A DNA stretch of 64,000 nucleotides, taken from assembly GCA_039566865.1 (NCBI GenBank), contig CM076945.1, positions 3,833,501 through 3,897,500 on the forward strand, written 5' to 3'. The translations under genes were made by a program, and so were the position numbers. The notes below the pieces were generated by a model. It had not been told where the DNA came from. It searched no databases and was given only the letters and a program-made list of their open reading frames with translations. Below, piece after piece: positions 46,101-58,100 of this stretch. The stretch is from Aurelia coerulea (taxonomy: Eukaryota; Cnidaria; Scyphozoa; Semaeostomeae; Ulmaridae). Numbering within the stretch: the stretch's first letter is position 1; each line of letters begins with the position of its first letter.

Positions 46101-49100
46101 GGAGGATTACACTACTGTGCCACAACACCTTTTGCTATATTCGACTTTAGTTTGAGGTCTTGCCTCTGGCTCAAGTTCTCAATTACTCTTTTTACTCTAT
46201 CCTACCCTCAGCACCAGCCCATGCAACGAAGTATTTCCAAAAACGCCCCCTTACGGTGTAGGTAGCAAGAACATAAAGTACCCAAAACCTTTAGTTTCTT
46301 CAATAAATGCACCATGTCGTTGCTAACTGTCGTGGCGCTGATTGGACGAATAAGACAATATAAAAGAACAGAATTAGGCAGGCTTCAATGATTTCGCTGT
46401 ACACTGAAATTCATTAAGGTCATAACGATCTGACTCCCTTTATTTTCAAACATAAACATTTGGTAATTACTCACAGGCCAGAGCTTATGTTATTGATTTC
46501 AACATCACAGCTAGCCAATCACAGCCAGGACAGTGTGCCTTTAAAATAGAATAGTTGTTCATAAAAAGAGAACGTCTTCTTTTTGCAATGAAAGTATTCA
46601 TTGTGAAAATTGCATTAGCTTTTATTGAATGCATATATTTAAAAGTTTTGTCCGAATTTTATCCGCCAAAGTATTATAGAACAAATGCGGTATATCAAGG
46701 AATATTTTTTTGATTCTGTAGTTCGATATGCAAAACTGTTGAACATTTCAATCGTTTGAAAACGTTTCATCAGTCAGAAAGACCTTCTCAATCGTACATT
46801 AAACTGTATAAAAGAAGTTCGGATGCAAAAAAGACAAGATATTTAGCACACTGAGGCCTTTCTGACTTGTGTCTTCATCAGAGTGTGACTTACAAAACTA
46901 AAATGATTCTAAAGTTACGTTATGGGTATACATATACTGTGATTCAATTAACAGATGGATTAACAATTTCCTGAAAAAATATTTTTTTCTAAGTTTTGAC
47001 TAATTAAGTGTTGCATGTCCGGCTTTTATCAACTTTTCTTCGTGGGAAAGTAACTGTCTAGGATCTTTCAACTGCATGAAAGCGGTGATTTTGAAAAAAG
47101 GTTCTTCTAAGTTCTTATTCTTGGCGCCACAGTCGAAAACGTGTTTGGGAAATATGCACGGTGAGATTCCTGTGCGTGATTCTGAAATATAGTTGTTCAT
47201 ACGTTGGCGTAAATTTGTTGTCTGACCAATGTATGTTGTTCTCCCTTGCACAAATTACACGAGAGAAAGTACACAACGTTTTTGCTTTTGCAACATTAAA
47301 ATACATCGGTCTTTTTAGGTTCCTCTTTGTATTGACTCATCAAATTTCGAAGTGATTGAAGAAGGACTGAAATGTTTTCAAGGCAAATGCATCATCAATA
47401 GCATCAGTTTGAAAGCTGGCGAAGAAGATTTCATCCATAAAGCAAGGACCATTCAGAAATACGGAGGAGCTGTCGTTGTGATGGCTTTTGATGAAGAAGG
47501 ACAGGTAACAGATCATTTGGCTTCTTTAAGATTGGCAGTCGAATCCGATTCGTGATGTTCTTAATTAAAAGTGATGGACAAGCTTCTATCTTGATTAATT
47601 ACGCTTGAAATTTCGCCATTTATCAGAAAAGTTTACCTCGCATTCCAGACCCGTTTGCCAAATCGTAAATAATTCTACAGTCGATTGGTACCGCGTTTTA
47701 TTGGTTGATTGATTAATTAATTGATTCAATAAGTGATTGGTAAATTGTCTATTTGATTTATTTAGTGATTGAGTGAAGTTAAGATAGATATATGTTGCAT
47801 CTGTCAAGGAGTGGGAAAGGGAAAGGGAAGTCTCGTAAATGAACGTGCTTCTTCACTCTGAAAGCAACTTTGTTTTCGTCTCTTGAGCTCAAACTTTTGT
47901 TTACCTAGAAAAATCACATGCTTCATGATCCAGGCCCTCCCAGTATCTTTTGTCATGACATTTCGTACCATACATAGGCTGGCAAAACGATAGGCTGGCA
48001 ATAGGATTTTTTGATCACCGAGACTGTATATTTACGAAAATCTTACTGGGATATTCCGTCAATTTTACTTGGAAAATGGGATCGAGGACCCCCTTTAGGA
48101 CCAACCCTCGTTACATTCTCACTTCTTCCATATGACATTCCGGGATTGCTTTTGCAGCTCCAGTGAGCTATTTCTGCCTTGTTATAACAATTCTGTTCTC
48201 CAACAGGCTGCAGATGTAGCAAGGAAGGTTGAAATTTGCCAAAGGTCATATCGCATCCTTGTGGAAAGAGTTAATTTCAATAGAAATGATATCATATTTG
48301 ATCCAAACATCTTGACCATTGCAACTGGTATGGAAGAACACAATAATTATGCTGTTGACTTTATCGATGCAACCAAGGTTATCAAGGTAAATTTCATTGT
48401 TTTATAGCATTTTTGTAGTTTTCTTTGAATTGGATGGCTTGAAAGGAACTTATGATACTTTGCTGTAAATCTGCCGTGGAAATTTTTGATATCTTGATTT
48501 TTTTCAAAATGCCGGCAATTTCATTATTTTTGAAAAAATTCATGGAAAATTTTGAAAAAATTTAAAAAACGTAAATCCTAAACTAATAGAGGAAACATTA
48601 CATAACCTTCAAGAAAACCATATTTTATGGAAGTCTACAATATGGTGGCAAGCTTAAATCTGTAGCTTTTGTAGTTTAGGATTTAGAAATTTGATAACGT
48701 CATAGCCTCAAATTTAATAAACGCCGCCATATTGAAACTAATTGAGATATCAATAAATTGCCACAGCAGATTTACAGCAAAAAACCCTAAGTTCCTTCCA
48801 AGCCATTTATTTCAAAGAAAGCTGCAATAGAATTTCACACCGACCTTTTTAAAGATTTGAGCCCTATGTTTTGTTTTATACGTATATCTTCAAAATTTTA
48901 CTCAAATTTTTGTGACAGTTGAGCTCTAAGCTTTCTACTCGTAAATGTAATGCTTAAAAGCAAGCAGACTTACGTATGGACATGTTTCTTCTTAATTATG
49001 TCACAACGATGGTTATTGTCAAAGTCATTAGAGTGAATTTACTTTGTAATTAACAATGACCGTTTCTATTTTTTGGTAGGCATCAATTAGCTGTAATTTA

Positions 49101-52100
49101 GCTATAACTTTAAAACCCCTCTATAACGAAATTGATAATAACAGTAGTAATAGTAATAACGACTTCTCATGTTTTCTGCTTGCATTATGTCGTTAGATCT
49201 TTTCTGATTATTGTCGTCTGGTTATCGTTATCAGTCAATTATGCAACACGATTTTCCAGTTCAGTCAATTATCCAACACGATTTTCAAGTTCTGGGTCTA
49301 CGAAGACTACAGGACTTGTGATCTTTTTATTGACATTATATCATTTCTGTTAGGCAACATGCCCGGGAGCAAGGGTTAGCGGTGGATTATCCAATTTGTC
49401 ATTTTCATTCAGAGGACTGGAGGTCATTCGTGAAGCTATTCATAGTGTGTTTTTATACCATGCTATCAAGGTAAAGATCACTTTCTTAGATATTTACTTG
49501 TTGTTTTAAATGTTCCTACAAACAAGGGCAGATTTTGTAAGACAATAGCATGAGTTACTTTTGTTGACACCTGAATTCAAAGCAATTAACGATTGCAGAC
49601 AAAGGAAACTCCTTCAACCAGTTGCTCAAAACAAACAAAGCCGCAAAAGTTTCTCCAAAATCCAGGTAGCTAGCGCTTTCGTTGTGCATTCCAGAAATTG
49701 TTTGTAAGAGCAAACATGAGCTTTTATCGAAAGAAGAAATATATCTACACATCTACGTCGGGAATTTCATTTCTTTGGTTCAGAAGCTGAGCAGTAAGCG
49801 TTTTTATTACACCCAAAAAATAAGAGAATTGGATCGCCTCCCAATCTGCTGTTGAAACAAACAAATTGAATGCCCGAAACAGATGTGTAGATATATCCTC
49901 TTTCTTCGATCTATGCTCATGTTTGCTCTTACAAACAATTTCTGGAATGCACAACGAGCGAGCTAGCTACCTGGGTTTCAGAGAAACTTCTGCGACTTTG
50001 ACTGTTTTGAATTACTGTTTCTTTTCGAATCTCAAATCTTCCCTTGCTTCATTCCAATGGTTTTATGACATGTTAGTCCATAAGAAGATATAATCTATCT
50101 AGCCTGTGATAGAGTGCAGGCGCAGTGTTCAGCTTTTAGCAAATGTTTTTCAGCCCATAAATATACAAAGATCTAGGTAGAATATAGACTGATTACAATT
50201 AGTCGTAAATTTCGCTCCTTATACATATATGTTGATCCAAACCTGTTCGATCAATCTACCTAGCCTTTTTGAGTGAGCAATTCAATTCAATAGATAAGTA
50301 GGTAAACACATTTTCGTATTTGCAAGCGATTACTGGGACTAGTTAGAATATCAATGCCCTGTTGCATCTATCTTTGGGTTATAGTTCCACTTGTATTGAC
50401 CTAGATGCGAGAAAACTTTTATATCTGGTACAATGGCCAAGTACCAATGTGCTAGTTCTAGCAAACTCACATTTGCCAAAGTTTACCTTTGCTTGTATCA
50501 AATTCAGCAAATTTCAGTTTAGACTCATTACATAAGTCTCAGCATCGCTCATTGAATTGGATGGTTAAAAAATCGTTCAGAAATTTTAATTGCAGATAAT
50601 GCCTTAGGAACTGTAGGCTTGCCCCAAGTCTATTTATTTTCCGATTAGGCTTATTATTACAGTTGACAAAATAGACTTGGGGCAAGTCTATAGAAACTGA
50701 TGCATGGTATGCACTTTCATTTACCCCCAAAATGAAGCGAACTGATTGATGTAATCCTTTGCATTTCTTTTCGTTATCAGGCTGGCCTTGACATGGCTAT
50801 TGTGAACGCAGGAGCCCTTCCACTGTATGATGACATTCCAAAGAATTTGCTGGAGTTGTGTGAAGATCTCATCTGGAACAAACGGCAAGACGCCACGGAA
50901 CGTATGCTGCAGTTTGCACAGGTATGCTGTGGTGATAAACTCTTTTCTATTGGTTTTTGTTTGTTTGTCCACTTATTTTGCATCGATTATATACATCTAG
51001 CTTACTATATACAAATTTATATGTACATGCAAACTAATCCAAATCGATGAATCAGAGAATAGAGGCAGTTTAAGCCTATAAATGTGCCATGAAATGTATC
51101 AGAACCACTAAGCTATGCATGGACCAATCGCTATGAATGAGAAATGGTTTAGTAGCAGGCATTTGCATGAAGCAATGAGGCATTTCGGTGTCGCCTGGCG
51201 ATTTATTTGTACATCAAATGGGTTTCTTATTCGTAAGATCAATCAATTACTTATGAAACCTTTCCCAAAGTATTTTTTGCCAATCCCCTTTTATAATAGA
51301 AACAATTTGCCGTAATCTAGTCCGAATCCAATTCTTTACTAGAGTTTCACATTTTGCAAATATGAGGCTAAAGTTTCTTGAATTTATTTACATTTATGCG
51401 ATTGCTTACTGTATCAGATGAAAGACTGTTTTTTTAAACACTGTTCTTTAAAGACTGCACCAAGTTTTAAATATTATTTTAAATCTTCAGACAGTAAAGA
51501 AAGGTTCGAAGAAGCAAGTGGTAAGCGACGAATGGAGACATTTTGGCCTAGAAGGAAGATTGAAGCATGCACTTGTTAAGGTAGAATTTTTGATATTGTT
51601 TATTCATTTATAAAATTGATTTATTGGATCGCATTCATTATGTTGCTTATTTTATAGTGCTTACTTATTTCATAAGATTCTAATTTTCATGTTGAGTGTA
51701 ATGTCATCAGGATGGCTATCTATTTCCGTGGTCTCTGTTATCTTATTGTCGTTGCTGTTGCAGGTATCCATTAGAATTTCTAAAGAATCGACATGAATGG
51801 ACAAAGAGAGAACTTGTTCGTGGTGATTCAGGATTTAAAAATGGACTAATTGTAACCTGCTGTACGAGAGTTTGTACTAAACCCCCAAATCACCCTGCAA
51901 ACGTTTTCTCTTTGTTCATTCATGTTTAGTCTTTTGAAATTTGATCGACGTTTTTTGATCGTTTTCAGTGTTTTCGAAAACGAAAATTTTACGAAACTCG
52001 CTTCTAGCTCTAAAAACTGAAAACGGAAGTGTTTGCAAAAAATCCCAGTATCTAATTCAGGCTTTCCGCTAAAGATCAAGTCATAAATCTTCAAAATCGC

Positions 52101-55100
52101 TCAAGTGTACGATTTATTGTGGCCTGCCAAATGTGCATAGTTTATTTTGGCGCACCCGGTACAAAAAATTTGCTTTCAAATATTTTATTGTGATGTGTGT
52201 CAATTTTTTACAGGGTATAGACTCCTATGTTATTGATGATGTCAAGGAGGCAATGTTATTGACTGAAGCATATCCAAGACCACTGAATATTATCGAGGGG
52301 CCACTAATGAAGGTGATGATTTAGACTTTACTTTTAGAAGAAACGCTGATCCAAGCAGTATCTCCCCAGAACGGTGATATACTTTGAATGCAAATGGGTA
52401 CCATATTAGTATGGTTGCCGCAATGAGGCATTGCCAGCTGAGCTCACTATGTATTATTGAATTTGAACGAAATTTAGATCAGTTTTTGTTTAGCATATGG
52501 ATTTTGCACATTGCAAACTATGTGAATGAATTAATTCAGCTGAATCATTTTAATTCATCACATGATATTTTGATTCCATGCCAAAATTCACACCGGATCA
52601 TCTCAAATCAAAGATCGTTTGGCACTGAACTGTCGAACTTTTTCAACATATCTGCAAATAATGCTTTAAATTGTGTACTTTTCATTATCTAGGGAATGGG
52701 TGTGGTTGGTGACTTGTTTGGAGCAGGAAAGATGTTTTTGCCACAGGTTTGTAAACATGTCTTTCTCTTGAGGCGTCTTTGTCATTACAGTATGCATGAT
52801 AGATGAAAATCTTTCCACAAGAGGCAAATAGAAATTATTTTGGTGTTTGCAGGATCCTCAAGCAAGAGTGTAATTTCGATATTGTTAACATATGGATGAA
52901 ATATTGCTTTTCTGAAAAGGAAGAAAAACTCCCTTTCTTGGTTCTAAACCTTTCAAATCTTCACACGCAATTATTTCGTTGCAAGATGCCTTAACTTGTG
53001 GCTCTGTTTGAAATTTTATTCATCTTTTTATGTTATGGCCTCTGGGTAGACAAAATATTTTGCTCCTTAGTGTATCGTCTCTGTAGTAGGGTGGCGTTAG
53101 CTGTAGGTATAGTTATTAGTAATCATGTATTGTAAATTTTTAATGCAATATATAGTGAACGATGAAGAAGAAGGACAACATCCTCAGAGAGCAGGCATCG
53201 AGTTGATCTTTGCGCTTTTTCATTTATTCAGTTATCTGCTAACTAGTTTCGCCCACTAGGGCATCTTCAGAGCAACTCAACTTAATGGAATATATATATA
53301 TATATAAAAATATTGCTATGTTTTGAAATGCCAATTATCTGCAAATCCATACGATCTTCGAAAGCAGTTTGTTCAGAAACTGTTCATGAAATTTGATAAA
53401 ATTTATACTCAGCTTTGTTTAGCGATACGCAAATCAAAACCATTCCAAGCTATTATTATGGTTTGAAACAGGGACAACCTTCATTTCCAACGGTGTTGCA
53501 GATAAATGCACTTGTTACTGTTCGATAGAAAGGAGTGAAATTCCGAAGTATGACTTTATGTTTTGTTTTCTGTCCAGGTGATTAAATCGGCAAGAGTGAT
53601 GAAAAAGGCAGTTGGGTATTTGATACCATTCATGGAGGCTGAGAGACAATTAAGGAATAAAGATTTAGCAGCACAAGGTTTGGAAGTTGATGAAGACGTA
53701 AGTAGACTCTCCAAAAGTGACTTTTAAATATATTTTTCAAGGAAGCATTACAGTGTTTACCCGCAGATAAGAACCATCCTCGAATAAGAACCTATGACAG
53801 CCTTAGTTGCTCCTTTATGTAAGAACCTTTTCACCCTGGTTTCTAGTATCCAATCCAATTTTTAAAATCCATGATTAGTCATACATTGGACCAACTTGTG
53901 AGAGTTGATAATTTAATCCTAGCCAAAATACTACAATACATTTAGTGATCATTTGTCGATTTTTGACGCCAAAAAAGTGATCATCGTTTCATTTCATGTG
54001 ATTTGAGAATTATCGATGTCTCTTTAATGTTTTCAGAATATGTACAACGGCACAGTGGTCTTGGCAACTGTAAAAGGTGATGTCCATGATATTGGCAAAA
54101 ACATTGTTGGGGTCGTACTTGGCTGTAACAACTACAGGTAAGTTGTGAATGCATTTTTCTAGTTCGATATAATTCTTTATTTCTGAATAAATCTCTGTTA
54201 TTGAATGATATTCTAAATTTCTTCCGATACTGAACGGGCAAGTCAAAACAGACTTCAATCAAAACTCCGGAAAGGACGAACGTCACACCAAATCTCAAAT
54301 TAATTTTTCCAAAACGCTGTAAAGACAGAGGAACGAATTTTGAGATCGGCTGAATGTTCAATGAACGCATGAATTTCAAAGCATGTTCTTTATTTTTACT
54401 TCATTGGTTAATCTTATTATGTGTGGGACTCAAGAACCCCCTTCAAGACTAAACTCCTAATAAGGTTCATACTAAAATTGCTGACTTGCATATATTAAAC
54501 CTCTGATGAATAAATGCATCTTCCGACGATTATAAAGCAATGCTTCATGGTTCTTGCCACACACATTTCATAAGATATATTTGGTTGAAATTGCAATTTA
54601 TATTTAAAAGATGTTGCTGCTAAGATGCTTTTTATCTGATATCACTTTGGGTGACGTGACTCTTTTATGACGGTTTACTTTGATTTTCCTACAGGGTGAT
54701 TGATTTGGGTGTGATGACGCCCTGTGAGAAGATTCTACAAACTGCAATTAAAGAAAAAGCAGGTATAGATATTCTCCATCGTATCATCAATGCTACTTCT
54801 CTAGAATCCGCAATCAATACCGGGTGTCCCAAAAATGTATACAGATTTGGTTGATTCCAGCGCTGTGAATGTAGCTTTAATCAATGTCTATCACTCTCAA
54901 AATGTTCCTCGATAGTTAACTTGAACATAGATACCTCGTTTGTTGGTATTGATGCTTGGAGAGCAGAATTACCAATCTTGATAGCTCAAATTGTCCTCTT
55001 CCTGCAAACCAGAGCTTTAGCCTTTTGGCCTAGGCGATTTCTTAAGGCACAGCGTATAAATCAATGATAGCCTTGATAAAATTTGAACAATATTAGATCT

Positions 55101-58100
55101 TGTGTTATTCTGTTTTCCAGAAGTCAGCCCCCAGCCACCCATTGGGAAGTTTCTTAATTTTTCATTAATTTCAGTTCTTAATTTCGATGTGCTTCAGGAA
55201 TTTGCTTAGGCCAAAAGGCCAAAGCTCTGGTTTGCAAGTGGACGCAAATTTGAGCTTTCAAGATTGATATTTCTGCTCTCAAAGCACAAATACCAACAAA
55301 CGAGGTATCTATGTTCAAGTTAACTATCAAGGAACATTTTGAGTGTGATTAGCCATTGATTAAAGCTAAATTCACATCGCTGGAGTCAACCAAATCTGTA
55401 TACATTTTTTTGGGACACCCCCGGTAGTGATCCTTACCAACCATCTCTATCACCGACAGAGGGAATCCAAGAAGAAATTTTGATGGTTCGTTTTTCCAGA
55501 AAGCTAATCTTAGTTTGAAACATCTCTGATGATATTTTCCTCATTTGATTTACACTGCTCCTGTGATAGATCATTGATTGATTGATTGGTTGATTGATTC
55601 ATTGATTGATTGATTGATTGATTGACTGATTGGCTTATTGATTTTAACGATTGATAATCCTATTTTCTTTCACCAGCGATTATCGCCAGCGTTTAATTGA
55701 TAATCCATTAACTGATTTATTGATTGATCTTGTCGTCTTTTATTGTCATTTTTGGCTGGCTAATTGAAGGAGTTACTTACCTTTAATTATCTGTGTCTTA
55801 AATTACAACCAAACACTGGAATTGAGACTAATTTTGTATTGAGTTGTAATGAGTGTTGTAGTCATACTGGTCATACTGAGCAGTCTTGAAATTTGCAAAC
55901 ACTTCTTATATTTTTTGGGACTATTTTCATGTTAAAAAGCTACAATTTTCCTTGAAAAGACACACATGCTTCAAAAACACCGCTCCAGCATTATTCTTTG
56001 ACAAATTTGCAGAAATAGTATATTGTACATAAAAGCTTTGAGCGGCACTTACTTTACTTCGTTAACAGCTAGTTCATTTTTTACCGCAACAGATATAGTT
56101 GGTTTATCTGGACTTATCACACCATCACTTGATGAAATGATACACGTAGCAAAGGAAATGGAAAGAAATGGATTCAGAATACCGCTGTTGATTGGTGGAG
56201 CAACTACTTCTAAGTAAGCAAGATTTATAGCGTATTTTGTGACACATTTAACATGATGTATTGACCCATTTTATTTCTGTCTGATGATACCTGTTATTAG
56301 GAAATCAAGTTTTTATTTCTTCGTAATGAAATACCGGGTGTCCCATAAAAAATAATCCTGTTTAGAAAATCACCAAAAATTGATTATCAAACCTTTGATA
56401 AAATTTTCTTTTTAAGCTATTTTTTCATAGACCCAAAAATATTCATAGATGATCAAATGTTTGCTTTTGATACACCAAGGTAGAAAAATCACGCGTTCAA
56501 AACTTTATTTTGAGCTATGGTTTTTAAGCAAAATACTCAATCTTGTCAAGGGTCAAAATCTTCAGATTTTTTATCATCAGTGAAGCCTCAAATGATCGTG
56601 CGCATTTCATTCTTTCATTAATAACCAAATTAGAAGCTTTACATACACAAATGAATTGATCTGGCAATCATCAATGCTTTTCTGGAGTATGATCCAAAAG
56701 AGGATAGCCCTAAAAAGAACGAAATTTGCTAAATCTTAAGCCAATAGACCTTTTAGCTATTCTACAAAAGAGCCTGGATCGAGCGTTATTTTTATACACG
56801 AGGTTCGATAGAGTGGCGTTAGAGATTCTATCAATATCGTGCATATTCGAAAATTCTACAAAGTGCACTTTGTAGAATTTTCGAATTTGCACAATAGTGA
56901 TAGAAGCTCTTAACACCACTTTATCGAGCCTCGCGTATAAAAATAACGCTCGATCCAGGCTCTTTTGTAGAATAGCTAAAAGGTCTATTACAAGATCAGC
57001 TATATTTTGGAGAATAATTTGGTCTTTGTTCTACTTGACAAAAAATTGAAGATCGGCCGTGTAATAAAATGTTCGTGATTTTTCAAACGGGAGTACCTTT
57101 TTTTTGGGACACCCGGTACTATCGACACCATTGATCTATGGTGACATGGGACCTTGAGCTAATCTCTGAAGATGGACTATTTGGATTTATTTTCAACTCT
57201 ACGGTTGATTTGCCGTTTTGATCAGAATGTCCAAAATGGCTGAAAGTCAGGCAATTTATAAAGGCAGTATTTCTTGGAACACGATCGTAGTTATATCAAT
57301 TTATAATCTTCAATTTCGCTGTCTATATTATCAGTTTCATGATGTAATTTCATCAATTTCAGAACACATACTGCTGTCAAGATAGCACCGAAGTACAGCC
57401 AACCTACTATCCATGTTCTAGATGCTTCAAAAAGCGTAGTAGTGGTGAGCCATTTCTTGTATTGTAGGGCAAATACTTCTTCTTGTAAAAACGCATTTAC
57501 ATGGGACGAAAATTACTGAAATTCATGTTTTGTACCGGATGATTAAAAGAAAAATACCCGGCGTTTGAAAAAATGCTGCTTCCTCAATATCAAAGCAATA
57601 AAATTGAAAACCTCAATATCAAAGCAATAACATTGAAAACTGTCTTGTTTTATTCCCGATATGTCTAATTAGGTTCAGTAATTTACTTTTAATTTAATTT
57701 AAAAGCTGCCACATTTTCACATGTTTTAATATCGTCACTTAGTGCATTCCAAAGGATGCTGCCTCTGAAGGTTACGGAGTGTAGTCCAAAAGCGTGTGTT
57801 TTTATTTGAGGCAATTTTACCAAATTTTTTATCCTAAGGTTGTATTCCACTTGCTTAGTCCTGAAAAAATCCCAAAGGTATGATGGATTCAACGAATTCA
57901 GAGCACGTGCTAAATTGTTCTCAAATCATTATTGTAAAGTAAACACATTAGGGAAACTTGCTCATGATTTTAGCACGTTTTTCAAGGTTTCTCGAAGGGA
58001 AATTTTTTTTCTAGAAAATCCGTTGTAAAATCTTAACGGAGTGACCGATTTCAGCCTGGGAAAATTCTAAAAGTTATTGAACATATTAGCTATTCAACTA

